A DNA stretch of 39,518 nt. Source: an uncultured Prevotellaceae bacterium (lineage in GTDB: Bacteria; Bacteroidota; Bacteroidia; Bacteroidales; Bacteroidaceae). Under the pieces are notes generated by a model, which was not told the origin of the DNA, did not search any database, and saw only the letters and a program-made list of their open reading frames with translations. Below, piece after piece: positions 9,408 to 19,007 of this stretch; the stretch's first letter is position 1, and the number at the start of each line of letters is the position of its first letter. The DNA is taken from positions 1-39,518 of the forward strand of contig CACZPU010000023.1 of assembly GCA_902783165.1 (NCBI GenBank), written 5' to 3'. The position numbers and the translations under genes were made by a program.

Positions 9408-11474
9408 ATGAAGAAAAAAAATAAGAGACGTTCTTTTGCCCGTCGGTTGACACGATGGATAGCAATCACTCAATTTATTGTGATGGCTCTAGCCTCTTAT
9501 TTTATCTATTCTTTCTCCAAAGGCTTTGTAACTGTAGAAGAAGCCAGCCTCTACATGAGTTCTCTTTCGACTGCCAATGCAAATGTGGAACGTGTGCTTA
9601 CAGAAGTTTCTGTCGGCACACTTAACCATATAGGAGAAATTGAAGAAAACATAGGTAACCCCGACAAGATGGCATCCATTATGGAGAAGATTGTCGCCAA
9701 GAATTCTTATATTCGCAGTTGTGGCATTAGTTTCATTGCCGACTATTATCCTCAGAAAGGCCATTGGTTCTGCCCCTATGCTGTTAGAGATGAGAATGAG
9801 AAAATAGAGAAACGAATAATCGGTGATGCCAATAACAACTACCTTCAGGCGGAATGGTTTACCGAAGCATTGAAGACAGATAGCAGCTATTGGTCAAAAC
9901 CATTTTTCGAAAGAAACGACACCACCACCCCACTGGTTTCTTTCATGACTCCGATTCGAGACAAACAAAAAAAGACAGTTGCTGTTCTTGGAGCAGACTT
10001 GTCATTGGATTGGATTGGCGAAATAACATCAAAAGGCTTGTTTTTAGATGAAGATTCCGTCAATATCCGATTGTCTGATAATATTGATATGGACTTCGAC
10101 AGTGGTTTTGGATATACAAGTTTTATTAACTTAGATTGGCGAAGCATCACTAAGAAGTTCATCATTGACAATGATGGAACCTTCATAGCTCATTCAAACA
10201 AAGATTATATAATCCACAAAAATTATTTCGACTTAGCGAAAGAGACGCCAGACACCATAGACGATCAAGTTGGCAAAAACATGGTAGCAGGCAAAACAGG
10301 AGCCTATTATAAAAAAAATGGCCTTGTAGTAAAACCATTAAAGTTCTTTGATAGCGATTTTTGGTCAGTCTACATATTTTATGAGCCTATAGAAAACACT
10401 AATTGGAGTATGGCTACCGTTGTACCTAGATACATGATCGACATGTTTGGTATTTTTATAGGAGTAGTCATGCTTATCTTGATAGGCATTGCTATGCTTG
10501 TAACACGCATCGCCGGACGATATATCATTAAGCGCGCCACAAAGCCTCTTAAACAACTGGCTGTTTCGGCCAACGAGGTGGCTAAAGGCAACTTTGATGC
10601 CTCACTGCCTATTATTAAGCATAATGACGAAATTCATTTATTGCGTGATTCGTTCGAGGGTATGCAACACTCCCTGTCTGCATATATTGAGGAACTGAAA
10701 CTAACCACAGCATCAAAAGCCGCTATCGAAAATGAACTGAAAGTGGCCCATGACATACAGATGTCCATGTTGCCAAAAAAATTCCCGCCATATCCGGAAC
10801 GCCACGATATTGACATCTATGGTATGCTGACACCTGCAAAAGATGTCGGCGGTGATCTATTCGACTTTTACATTCACAACGAGAAACTGTTTTTCTGTAT
10901 TGGCGATGTATCAGGCAAGGGGGTGCCCGCTTCATTGTTGATGGCTGTCACACGCTCATTGTTCCGCAACATATCTGCCCATATAGAAGAACCCGACAAA
11001 ATTGTTTCAGCACTAAACAATGCAATAGTCGAGGGAAACGACACCAATATGTTTGTGACACTTTTCATGGGGGTACTTGACCTAACCAATGGACAGTTGA
11101 ACTATTGCAACGCCGGACATAATGCACCAATGCTCATAGACCAGGGAATAAGTTTGATGCCTTGCAATCCAAACCTTCCTCTTGGAATCATGCAAGATTG
11201 GGAATATACGCTTCAAAAGGTGGAGTTGAAATCTCCGACAACCCTTTTCCTTTATACAGACGGTCTTAACGAGGCTGAAAATATTCATCATGACCAGTTT
11301 GGCACTGAAAGAGTTATACAATTGGCAGAGGAGATGTTTGCAAAAGGAACGCCCCATCCAATCGCCATTGTAGAACAGATGGCAGAAACTGTACATTCTT
11401 TCGTGGGCAATGCAGAGCAGAGCGACGATTTAACTATGCTGGCCATTAATTATATAAAAGCAAATGGAAAATAA
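9408..11474 (+). CDS. Membrane sensor with HAMP and SpoIIE/PP2C phosphatase domain (copy 2)
   Basis: Paralogue of the preceding gene with the same plan: basic start ([17 protein letters not shown]), TM1, Cache-like outer region, TM2 ([20 protein letters not shown]), HAMP ([19 protein letters not shown]), coiled coil and a PP2C domain with DVGGD (D479), GDVSGKG (D500), [10 protein letters not shown] and SDD (D673-D674); 688 aa. ATG 9408 is preferred over the in-frame GTG at 9402 because it aligns with the start of the first copy. The phosphatase halves are very similar between the copies, but the sensor halves differ, with this copy carrying an insert near residues 205-235. This suggests one output with two input signals after a tandem duplication. 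The last 11 nt overlap the start of sufB, so translation of the two is probably coupled. Confidence 0.9.
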   Translation: MKKKNKRRSFARRLTRWIAITQFIVMALASYFIYSFSKGFVTVEEASLYMSSLSTANANVERVLTEVSVGTLNHIGEIEENIGNPDKMASIMEKIVAKNSYIRSCGISFIADYYPQKGHWFCPYAVRDENEKIEKRIIGDANNNYLQAEWFTEALKTDSSYWSKPFFERNDTTTPLVSFMTPIRDKQKKTVAVLGADLSLDWIGEITSKGLFLDEDSVNIRLSDNIDMDFDSGFGYTSFINLDWRSITKKFIIDNDGTFIAHSNKDYIIHKNYFDLAKETPDTIDDQVGKNMVAGKTGAYYKKNGLVVKPLKFFDSDFWSVYIFYEPIENTNWSMATVVPRYMIDMFGIFIGVVMLILIGIAMLVTRIAGRYIIKRATKPLKQLAVSANEVAKGNFDASLPIIKHNDEIHLLRDSFEGMQHSLSAYIEELKLTTASKAAIENELKVAHDIQMSMLPKKFPPYPERHDIDIYGMLTPAKDVGGDLFDFYIHNEKLFFCIGDVSGKGVPASLLMAVTRSLFRNISAHIEEPDKIVSALNNAIVEGNDTNMFVTLFMGVLDLTNGQLNYCNAGHNAPMLIDQGISLMPCNPNLPLGIMQDWEYTLQKVELKSPTTLFLYTDGLNEAENIHHDQFGTERVIQLAEEMFAKGTPHPIAIVEQMAETVHSFVGNAEQSDDLTMLAINYIKANGK

Positions 11475-12945
11475 GAGAAACGATATAATTCCAAAACAAC
11501 AAAACGACGGAAACGAATTGGTTCGCCGCATTGCCGAACAGAAATATGAGTTCGGCTTTACGACAGACATCCATACGGAAATTATCGAGAAGGGTTTGAA
11601 CGAGGATATCATCCGACTCATTTCAGCCAAGAAAGGCGAACCCGAATGGATGCTTGAATTCCGCCTAAAGGCTTTCCGTTACTGGAAAGAACAGGAAGAA
11701 CCAAAATGGGGACATGTACATGTTCCGCCAATTGACTATCAAGCCATTTCATACTATGCCAATCCCTTGGCAAAGAAACCGCAGGGGGAAGGAAAAATAG
11801 ATCCAGAATTAGAGAAAACTTTCGACAAACTGGGCATTCCACTCGAAGAACGGCTTGCCCTAAGTGGCAATACGGCTGTTGATGCCATCATGGATTCCGT
11901 TTCTGTGAAAACCACTTTCAAGGAGAAACTACGTGAAAAAGGTGTCATATTCTGCTCCATTGGCGAAGCCATCAAAGAACACGGTGAACTCGTCAAAGAG
12001 TATTTAGGAACAGTTGTCCCCTATCGCGACAACTTCTTCGCAGCATTGAATAGTGCAGTGTTCAGCGACGGCTCATTTGTCTATATTCCCAAAGAAGTGC
12101 GTTGCCCTATGGAACTGAGCAGCTATTTCCGTATAAATGCAAGAAACACCGGACAGTTTGAGCGAACATTGATTATTGCCGACGACGATTCATATGTGAG
12201 TTATCTTGAAGGATGTACTGCTCCCATGCGTGACGAGAACCAGCTTCATGCAGCCGTTGTGGAAATCGTGGTCAACAATCGTGCAGAAGTGAAATACTCC
12301 ACAGTACAAAATTGGTATCCTGGCGATGAGCAAGGACGTGGAGGTGTGCTGAATCTCGTAACCAAACGAGGTGACCTACGTGGAGAAGGCTCCAAATTGT
12401 CATGGACGCAAGTGGAGACAGGAAGTGCCATCACATGGAAATACCCGTCGTGCGTGCTCCGTGGAGACAACAGCGTGGCCGAGTTCTACAGCGTGGCAGT
12501 CACCAACAATTACCAAGAGGCCGACACTGGCACCAAAATGGTACACATTGGCAAGAACACCCGTTCAACCATCATCTCGAAAGGTATTTCAGCTGGGCAC
12601 TCCCAAAATTCCTATCGCGGACTAGTCAGGGCGACAAGCAACGCAGACAATGCCCGTAACTATTCATCGTGTGACTCACTACTTCTCGGTAGCCAGTGTG
12701 GTGCACACACGTTCCCATACATGGATGTTCACAACGACACGGCAGTTTTCGAACACGAAGCAACCACATCGAAAATCAGCGAAGACCAATTGTTCTACTG
12801 CAATCAGCGGGGCATTCCTACAGAACATGCCGTCGGCCTCATTGTCAATGGCTATGCCAAAGAAGTTCTCAACAAGCTACCCATGGAATTTGCCGTAGAA
12901 GCGCAGAAACTACTAAGTGTGTCTTTGGAGGGAACTGTAGGGTGA
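11464..12945 (+). CDS. sufB: Fe-S cluster assembly scaffold subunit SufB
   Basis: Core subunit of the SufBCD scaffold that builds Fe-S clusters in the cytoplasm; 493 aa, the normal SufB size. Family features include the N-terminal [15 protein letters not shown] segment, [14 protein letters not shown], the beta-helix core with [40 protein letters not shown] and [20 protein letters not shown], and the C-terminal part with [18 protein letters not shown] and [17 protein letters not shown] (a conserved Cys of the cluster-building site). The ATG at 11464 lies inside the end of the upstream phosphatase gene. sufC follows after 58 nt and sufD after that, giving the order sufB-C-D without sufA, sufE or sufU in the window. 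Confidence 0.97.
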   Translation: MENKRNDIIPKQQNDGNELVRRIAEQKYEFGFTTDIHTEIIEKGLNEDIIRLISAKKGEPEWMLEFRLKAFRYWKEQEEPKWGHVHVPPIDYQAISYYANPLAKKPQGEGKIDPELEKTFDKLGIPLEERLALSGNTAVDAIMDSVSVKTTFKEKLREKGVIFCSIGEAIKEHGELVKEYLGTVVPYRDNFFAALNSAVFSDGSFVYIPKEVRCPMELSSYFRINARNTGQFERTLIIADDDSYVSYLEGCTAPMRDENQLHAAVVEIVVNNRAEVKYSTVQNWYPGDEQGRGGVLNLVTKRGDLRGEGSKLSWTQVETGSAITWKYPSCVLRGDNSVAEFYSVAVTNNYQEADTGTKMVHIGKNTRSTIISKGISAGHSQNSYRGLVRATSNADNARNYSSCDSLLLGSQCGAHTFPYMDVHNDTAVFEHEATTSKISEDQLFYCNQRGIPTEHAVGLIVNGYAKEVLNKLPMEFAVEAQKLLSVSLEGTVG

Positions 12946-13003
12946 CATAATCTGACCATACCAAATAACATATTACAATAATTTGTATCACAATAGCAAA
13001 AAC

Positions 13004-13759
13004 ATGTTAGAAGTAAGAAACCTACACGCCCGTATCGGCGACAAAGAAATATTAAGAGGTATAAACCTTACCATCAACGATGGTGAAACCCATGCCATTA
13101 TGGGACCTAACGGCTCTGGAAAATCAACACTGAGTGCTGTTCTCGTTGGCAACCCACTCTATGAGGTAACTCAGGGTGAAGCTTGGTTCAACGGCAAGAA
13201 CCTGCTGGAGATGAAACCTGAGGACCGCGCCCACGAAGGATTGTTCCTATCGTTCCAATATCCTGTTGAAATTCCTGGCGTATCGATGACAAACTTCATG
13301 CGCTCTGCCATCAACGAAAAAAGGAAATACCAAGGTCTGGAGCCGATGAATGCTGCCGAGTTCCTCAAACTGATGCGCGAAAAGCGTAAGATAGTGGAAC
13401 TAGACTCGAAGTTAGCCAACCGGTCTGTCAACGAAGGATTCAGCGGAGGAGAGAAGAAACGCAACGAAATATTCCAAATGGCGATGCTAGAACCATCTTT
13501 GTCGATTCTTGACGAGACCGACTCTGGATTGGATGTAGATGCCATGCGTATTGTAGCTGAAGGAGTCAACAAGTTGCAACGTCCTGATACGAGTTGCATA
13601 GTCATCACCCACTACGACCGTTTGCTGGAAATGATTAAGCCACAATATGTACATGTTCTCTACAAAGGACTTATCGTAAAGACTGGCGGTCCTGAACTTG
13701 CCAATCAAATACAAGAACATGGTTACGACTGGATTAAAGAAGAAATCGGGGAGGAATAA
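13004..13759 (+). CDS. sufC: Fe-S assembly ATPase SufC
   Basis: ABC-type cytosolic ATPase that drives conformational change in the SufBCD complex; 251 aa. ATG 13004 (MLEVRNLHARIGDKEILRG) is chosen; an in-frame TTG at 12983 would add seven residues without support. Walker A is GPNGSGKST, the signature is FSGGEKKRNE (the variant typical of SufC in place of LSGGQ), Walker B is LSILDETDSGLDVDA with the SufC-specific TDSGLD, and the switch His lies in ITHYDRLLE. It sits 58 nt after sufB and 36 nt before sufD. Confidence 0.97.
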   Translation: MLEVRNLHARIGDKEILRGINLTINDGETHAIMGPNGSGKSTLSAVLVGNPLYEVTQGEAWFNGKNLLEMKPEDRAHEGLFLSFQYPVEIPGVSMTNFMRSAINEKRKYQGLEPMNAAEFLKLMREKRKIVELDSKLANRSVNEGFSGGEKKRNEIFQMAMLEPSLSILDETDSGLDVDAMRIVAEGVNKLQRPDTSCIVITHYDRLLEMIKPQYVHVLYKGLIVKTGGPELANQIQEHGYDWIKEEIGEE

Positions 13760-13795
13760 TACACAGCATTCATTAAAAGAGTAAGGAAACAAGAC

Positions 13796-15139
13796 ATGTA
13801 TAGCGAACAACAATATGTAAATTTATACCAACAGGTTCGGCAACTGATAATCTCGCATTCATCCGATGTAATGAATGCTATTCGCGATCAGGCGTACGAA
13901 GATTTCAAGGCTCAAGGTTTTCCCACCAAGAAAGTGGAACGATATAAATATACAGACATTCCTTCACTCTTCGAACCCGACTATGGACTGAACATTCAGC
14001 GTCTCACCATTCCAGTAGACCCCTATCAAGCTTTTAGGTGCGATGTGCCCAATCTAAGCACCCTGCTCTACTTCGTTGTCAATGACGGCTTCTACAATCA
14101 GGCTCTGCCCAAGAGCCATCTTCCAGAAGGAGTGAAGGTATGCTCACTCAAAGAGATGTCGGAAGAGAATCCAGAACTTGTCAGCAAGTATTATGCAAAG
14201 ATAGCAGGCAGCAACAGTGATGCAGTAACCGCACTGAACACCATGTTCGCCCAAGACGGATTATTCGTCTATGTGCCCAAGCATGTTCAGGTAGAGCGTG
14301 CTGTTCAGGTCATTAACATCCTCAGGTCTGATGTCGATTTGATGGTGAACCGCCGCGTTTTGGTGGTTGTAGAAGAAGGGGCCAGCATCAAAATGTTGTT
14401 TTGTGACCATGCAGCAGACGACCGCCGTTTCTTGTCCACACAAGTAGTAGAAGCATATGTTGGCGACAATGCATCGCTCGATCTCTATTGTTTGGAGGAA
14501 ACCCATAATAAAAATGTACGCATAAGCAATGTTTATATAGACCAAAGGGCCAACAGTCGAGTGAATCATAATGTCATCACCTTGCACAATGGTGTCACGC
14601 GAAACCGTCTCGACCTACACCTCAGCAGTGAAGGGGCGGAATGCCAATGCTTTGGATGCGTGATTGCCGATAAGAGCCAACACGTAGACAACAATACACT
14701 CATTACGCACCATGTGCCTAATTGCACCAGTAACGAACTGTATAAATATGTGCTTAACGAGCATGCTACGGGAGCTTTTGCAGGAAGAGTGTTAGTAGAA
14801 CATGGTGCACAAAAGACCATTTCGCAAATGACCAACCAAAATCTCTGTGCTACAAAAGAGGCACATATGTATACCCAGCCCATGCTGGAAATATATGCTG
14901 ACGACGTAAAATGTGCACACGGAAGCACAGTTGGACAACTTAATGAAGCAGCTCTTTTCTATATGCAACAGCGTGGAATCCCCGAACACGAGGCGAAAAT
15001 TCTTCTCCAAAACGCATTTATCAACGAAGTGATTGACAAGATGAAGCTCGAACCGTTACGCGACCGTCTTCATTATCTCGTAGAAAAGCGCTTCCGAGGT
15101 GAACTTAACAAATGCGAAGGGTGTAATCTTTGCAAATAA
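13796..15139 (+). CDS. sufD: Fe-S cluster assembly protein SufD with Cys-rich tail
   Basis: SufB paralogue that pairs with it in the SufBCD scaffold; 447 aa. The beta-helix core is recognisable (ALNTMFAQDGLFVYVPKHV, GASIKMLFCDHAADDRRFL, SRVNHNVITLHNGVTRNRLD), as is the C-terminal helical region with VKCAHGSTVGQLNEAALFYM and RGIPEHEAKILLQNAFINEV, which carries the conserved His of the family. The protein ends KCEGCNLCK, which places three cysteines in a C-x2-C-x2-C pattern at the very terminus. That tail is not part of the E. coli SufD core and might bind metal or a cluster. It is the last gene of the run; a gap of about 0.9 kb follows. Confidence 0.96.
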   Translation: MYSEQQYVNLYQQVRQLIISHSSDVMNAIRDQAYEDFKAQGFPTKKVERYKYTDIPSLFEPDYGLNIQRLTIPVDPYQAFRCDVPNLSTLLYFVVNDGFYNQALPKSHLPEGVKVCSLKEMSEENPELVSKYYAKIAGSNSDAVTALNTMFAQDGLFVYVPKHVQVERAVQVINILRSDVDLMVNRRVLVVVEEGASIKMLFCDHAADDRRFLSTQVVEAYVGDNASLDLYCLEETHNKNVRISNVYIDQRANSRVNHNVITLHNGVTRNRLDLHLSSEGAECQCFGCVIADKSQHVDNNTLITHHVPNCTSNELYKYVLNEHATGAFAGRVLVEHGAQKTISQMTNQNLCATKEAHMYTQPMLEIYADDVKCAHGSTVGQLNEAALFYMQQRGIPEHEAKILLQNAFINEVIDKMKLEPLRDRLHYLVEKRFRGELNKCEGCNLCK

Positions 15140-15792
15140 AAAGTCGTCCATAAGTGCAAGATCATCTCTTGTGGCTACATCGCGCCTGTAAATAACGAAT
15201 CCCACAATCGTTTAAATTGATAAAAAAATAATTCTTGACAACAAGCAGTATTTTTATGGTCATACTGCGCGTACAACTTTAAAATTCAAATTATTACGAA
15301 AATGGTTTACATTCTCTTTCCTTTGTGTATTTAACCCGATTTGGTCAATAAAACATTATAATAGTGTGAGAGTAGTTTACAAATTGGCTTAAGCCATATT
15401 TCTAATAAATAGTTTGGGAGTAGTTTGTTTTCGACAAACTGAAAAGCATTTTAATTATTTCCCCCAAATAGTTACACCATATAATGCAGTTAATAATGAT
15501 TTGTACAATTGCAATCGAAGAGGAAAGAATCTGCCCAGCAAAACAAGTGTTGCGCTCTAAACTCGAGAATAAATAATTGTAGGAACAATTCTGTTGCAAG
15601 TTTTTAAAGCAAGAGGGAAGAAAGGGTTCACGCATATAAACGAGTTGTCTCAGCAATGCGCGTGGAACTATGCTCAAATTTCCTTTATCTGACTTATCTA
15701 CGAACTCACTTCGGAACTGGCAAGGACTGTTCCCATTTTTTTCGTGTGTAAAAGCGAAGTAATATTAACCAAAATAATAAAGCCTTCTCATC
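15140..15792. other. Non-coding stretch splitting sufBCD from sufS
   Basis: No convincing gene is seen. The DNA is AT-rich and carries several small dyads: GCAGTAT/ATACTGC (15245-15268), the perfect palindrome GGCTTAAGCC (15386-15395), and AGTTTGT/ACAAACT around a TTTCG loop (15422-15440). The string AGTAGTTT occurs twice (15371-15378 and 15419-15426). None is followed by a T-run, so no clear terminator for the upstream operon was found. It may be decayed coding DNA; the open frames lack starts and recognisable protein character. Confidence 0.45.
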
Positions 15793-15930
15793 ATGAAACA
15801 TTTATCCATTTCCATTCCTACCCTTGTGCAGCCTGTTGCAGACAATGATGTCAAGACGACGACCGTTGATAGCATAGAGTGGACTTTTAACGTTGCTAAC
15901 GACTTTTTCTCGGTTATATTTACTAATTGA
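15793..15930 (+). pseudogene. Small ORF, possible remnant of a GlxA-like regulator gene
   Basis: A 45-codon frame from ATG to TGA, beginning MKHLSISIPTLVQPV and containing FNVANDFF. I do not recognise it with confidence. The opening MKH-(I/L)-SI-x-(V/I)-P and the following A-N-D/E-F-(F/L) resemble, from memory, the first 40 residues of Bacteroidetes GlxA-type AraC regulators (DJ-1/PfpI domain first), which would make this a truncated leftover. It could also be a genuine small protein or chance. No Shine-Dalgarno site is clear, and the sufS promoter region follows directly. Confidence 0.25.
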
Positions 15931-16010
15931 AAAACAAGCAAGACCACTCCTAGAGTTTGTGAATAACATCAATAATCTGTAAGTTTGATGTGTTATTCCA
16001 TTTTTTTTTG

Positions 16011-16018
16011 TACTTTTG
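16011..16018 (+). promoter_or_regulatory. Probable -7 element of sufS
   Basis: TACTTTTG matches TAnnTTTG. The nearest TTTG (15984-15987) is 23 nt upstream, longer than the usual 19-21, so the -33 element is weak. A start near 16024 leaves a leader of about 13 nt before ATG 16037 and means the in-frame TTG at 16016 is not the start. It indicates that sufS is transcribed apart from sufBCD. Confidence 0.6.
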
Positions 16019-16036
16019 CAACAAAATACTAGAAAG

Positions 16037-17269
16037 ATGTTTAACATAGAAAAGGTAAGGGCCGACTTCCCTATTCTGTCGAGGGAAGTATATGGGAAGC
16101 CTCTGGTATATTTGGACAATGCCGCCACAACGCAGAAGCCTCGGTTGGTGGTAGATGCTTTGGTGGACGAGTATTTCAACGTAAATGCTAATGTACACAG
16201 AGGCGTGCATTATCTTTCGCAACAAGCCACCGATTTGCACGAGGAAGCACGTGAGAAAGTACGCCGTTTCATTCATGCAGAAAAGACCGACAATATCATC
16301 TTCACCCGTGGCACCACCGAAAGCATCAATCTGGTGGCCTCCTCGTTTTGTGACGCATTTATGCATGAGGGTGATGAGGTGATTCTCTCGGTGATGGAGC
16401 ATCACAGCAACATTGTGCCCTGGCAGTTACAAGGCGAGAAGAAAGGCATCAAGATCAAGGTGATTCCCATGGCTGACGATGGGCAGTTGTGCATTAATGA
16501 ATTTAAGCGTCTAATCTCAGAACGTACAAAAATGGTCTGCGTGGCCCATGTGAGCAATGTGCTCGGAACCATTAATCCTGTGGAGGAAATCATTCGTGTC
16601 GCCCACTCCCACGGCATTCCCTGTCTGATAGACGGGGCCCAAAGCGCACCGCATTTCAAGATTGATGTACGTGCTTTGGATTGTGATTTCTTCGCTTTCA
16701 GCGGGCATAAGATGTATGGTCCTACCGGCATCGGCGTATTGTATGGCAAAGAGCAGTGGTTGGAAAAAATGCCACCTTATCAGGGCGGTGGTGAAATGAT
16801 TGACCGGGTAAGTTTTGAACACACCACATTCGAGCGACTACCATTAAAGTTCGAAGCGGGCACTCCCGACTATGTGGCTACCAACGGATTGGCAAAAGCC
16901 ATCGATTATATGGAGAGCATTGGTATTGATACCATTTTCAAATACGAACGAGGACTCACACAATATGCCATGGAGCGGTTGTCCGCCATCGAAGGTGTAC
17001 ATATCTACGGATTGCCGTTGGACGCATCAGCAGAAAACCACCGCGATGCCGTTATCTCGTTCAATGTTGGGAACATCCATCATCTTGATATGGGTACGCT
17101 CCTAGACCGCCTCGGAATAGCAGTGCGCACTGGTCATCATTGCGCCCAACCCTTGATGGACCGCCTCGGAATAGCCGGAACAGTGAGAGCCTCGTTTGGA
17201 TTATATAACACAAAAGAAGAGGTAGACTTATTAACAGAAGGTATTAAACGAGTGAAGAAAATGTTTTAA
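16037..17269 (+). CDS. sufS: Cysteine desulfurase SufS
   Basis: PLP-dependent enzyme that takes sulfur from cysteine and passes it as persulfide to the SUF machinery; 410 aa, the type II (SufS) length. The start ATG 16037 gives MFNIEKVRADFPILSREV. Motifs are LDNAATTQKP, NVHRGVHYLSQQAT, TRGTTESINLVA, MEHHSNIVPWQ, DGAQSAPH, the PLP lysine in FSGHKMYGPTGIG, and the catalytic Cys in RTGHHCAQPLMDRLG. The gene has its own promoter although its partners sufBCD lie only 0.9 kb upstream. rbfA begins 76 nt after its stop. Confidence 0.96.
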   Translation: MFNIEKVRADFPILSREVYGKPLVYLDNAATTQKPRLVVDALVDEYFNVNANVHRGVHYLSQQATDLHEEAREKVRRFIHAEKTDNIIFTRGTTESINLVASSFCDAFMHEGDEVILSVMEHHSNIVPWQLQGEKKGIKIKVIPMADDGQLCINEFKRLISERTKMVCVAHVSNVLGTINPVEEIIRVAHSHGIPCLIDGAQSAPHFKIDVRALDCDFFAFSGHKMYGPTGIGVLYGKEQWLEKMPPYQGGGEMIDRVSFEHTTFERLPLKFEAGTPDYVATNGLAKAIDYMESIGIDTIFKYERGLTQYAMERLSAIEGVHIYGLPLDASAENHRDAVISFNVGNIHHLDMGTLLDRLGIAVRTGHHCAQPLMDRLGIAGTVRASFGLYNTKEEVDLLTEGIKRVKKMF

Positions 17270-17345
17270 TCAAAAAAAGAAACAAGACAAGAATATATTT
17301 CAATAAATCAGAAACAAAAGAACAAGAACATAAACAAATATCAAT

Positions 17346-17681
17346 ATGCAAGAAACAAGACAAAACAAAATAGCCAGGCTTTTGCAAAAAGAACTCAGCC
17401 TCATCTTCCAAAGCCAGACACGCATGATGCGAGGAGTGATGGTTAGTGTTACACGCACCAAAATATCACCCGACTTAAGCATTTGCACCGCCTACCTGAG
17501 TATTTTCCCAAGCGAGCGCGGAGAAGAGATTATCAATAATATAAAGACAAACGAGAAAACCATACGCTATGAACTAGGCACTCGCGTACGCAACCAGCTG
17601 CGCATCATCCCAGAGTTGCGCTTCTTTATCGATGACTCGCTCGACTATATTGAGCATATCGATGAACTTCTGAAAAAATAA
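17346..17681 (+). CDS. rbfA: Ribosome-binding factor A
   Basis: Small KH-fold protein, 111 aa, that binds the 30S subunit during late maturation of 16S rRNA. Family features are the N-terminal helix RQNKIARLLQKELSLIF, SVTRTKISPDLSICTAYLSIF (the conserved V-x-V-S-x-D-L-xx-A-x-V-Y segment) and the C-terminal LRIIPELRFFIDDSLDYIEHIDELL, matching L-R-x-x-P-E-L-x-F-x-x-D-x-S. The leader is almost pure A/G/C with few T residues, and a 14-bp sequence from the leader (17277-17290) is repeated over the start region (17350-17363). The permease gene follows after 24 nt. Confidence 0.95.
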   Translation: MQETRQNKIARLLQKELSLIFQSQTRMMRGVMVSVTRTKISPDLSICTAYLSIFPSERGEEIINNIKTNEKTIRYELGTRVRNQLRIIPELRFFIDDSLDYIEHIDELLKK

Positions 17682-17705
17682 AAAGAAACAATTTGTTGGC
17701 AGACC

Positions 17706-18935
17706 ATGAATTTCCCGTTTTACATAGCACGCCGATATCTTTTCTCCAAGAAGAGCACCAACGCCATCAATGTGATTAGTGCCATTTCTGTAGTGGGGGT
17801 TGCTGTAGCTACCATGGCGTTGGTTGTGACACTAAGTGTATTCAATGGCTTCCACGATTTGGTCGCAACATTCTTCACCGCATTCGACCCTCAGCTGAAA
17901 GTGGTTCCGGTAAAAGGGAAAAGTTCAGCTACCGACGACCCTATCCTTACCCAGATACGCAAACTTCCTCAAGTGGATGTTGTAACTGAGTGCGTTGAAG
18001 ACAATGCCTTAGCCATCTACGGAGAGAAACAAGCCATGGTAACAATAAAAGGCGTAGAAGACAATTTTGCGGAACTCACACACATAACAGATATTCTTTA
18101 CGGCGACGGTGAATTTGAATTGGAAGCTGCCAACCTGCAATATGGCACGGTTGGCATACGTCTGGCTTCTGCACTTGGATTTGGCGCCCATTGGAAAGAC
18201 TATTTGAAGATATATGCTCCCAAACGTGAAGGGCAGCTTGATATGACAAACCCTCAAGACAGCTTTGAGGAAGACTCACTATTGTCGCCTGGGGTGGTGT
18301 TTTCTGTCAGACAAGGGAAATATGACAGCAATTACATCATTACACCGATTTCTTTTGCACGCAACCTGTTCGGGCAACAGGGAATGGTTTCTTCTCTGGA
18401 ATTCCGACTGAAGCCTGGAAGCAATCTAAACAAAGTGAAGAAAGAAATGCAACAGATTGCTGGAACCAAATTCCAAGTGCTCGACCGATATGAGCAACAA
18501 GCCGACACGTTCCGCATCATGAAAATAGAAAAGTTTATAGCCTACATATTCCTTACATTCATCCTCATGGTTGCATGTTTCAACATCATCGGCTCACTCT
18601 CCATGCTTATCATTGACAAGAAAGAAGACGTGGTGACACTCCGCAATCTTGGGGCGAGCAACAAGCAGATTGTCCAGGTATTTCTCTTGGAGGGACGCAT
18701 GATTTCCGCCATTGGTGCCGTAATAGGCATTCTTGTCGGGTTGTTATTGTGCTGGCTCCAACAAATGTTCGGAATTGTTTCTTTAGGTCAGTCGAGTGGA
18801 AACTTTGTGATAGATGCATATCCAGTGAGCGTACATCCGTGGGACATCCTGCTGATACTCATCACGGTACTTGCCGTTGGTTTCATTTCCGTATGGTATC
18901 CGGTGAGGTATTTGGCAAAAAGGCTGCTGGAATAG
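17706..18935 (+). CDS. FtsX/LolC-E type ABC transporter permease
   Basis: Inner-membrane permease subunit of the kind that extracts lipoproteins for transfer to the outer membrane; 409 aa, the LolC/LolE size. The start MNFPFYIARRYLFSKKSTNAINVIS is typical of the family. TM1 is about 20-48, a periplasmic MacB-like domain spans about 50-270, and three further helices follow (about 276-302, 325-350, 375-400), ending in the FtsX domain with DVVTLRNLGASNKQIVQVFL. No ATPase (LolD) gene is next to it, which is common in Bacteroidetes. The gene is 24 nt behind rbfA and 72 nt ahead of the LTA-synthase-like gene, so the three may be cotranscribed. Confidence 0.88.
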   Translation: MNFPFYIARRYLFSKKSTNAINVISAISVVGVAVATMALVVTLSVFNGFHDLVATFFTAFDPQLKVVPVKGKSSATDDPILTQIRKLPQVDVVTECVEDNALAIYGEKQAMVTIKGVEDNFAELTHITDILYGDGEFELEAANLQYGTVGIRLASALGFGAHWKDYLKIYAPKREGQLDMTNPQDSFEEDSLLSPGVVFSVRQGKYDSNYIITPISFARNLFGQQGMVSSLEFRLKPGSNLNKVKKEMQQIAGTKFQVLDRYEQQADTFRIMKIEKFIAYIFLTFILMVACFNIIGSLSMLIIDKKEDVVTLRNLGASNKQIVQVFLLEGRMISAIGAVIGILVGLLLCWLQQMFGIVSLGQSSGNFVIDAYPVSVHPWDILLILITVLAVGFISVWYPVRYLAKRLLE

Positions 18936-19007
18936 AAACCTGCGAAGTGCAGCGAATCGGCTACAGGAAGTACTACATATAAATGAAAACAAAAAACCTA
19001 TTTAGAT

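Noticed and set aside
12371-12950. Several plus-strand frames inside sufB
   Set aside because: They are alternate-frame shadows of a conserved gene; the products are rich in residues typical of frame-shifted reading.
15950-16405. Minus-strand open frame overlapping the sufS start
   Set aside because: It is antisense to conserved sufS sequence and covers the sufS promoter; its product has no recognisable features.
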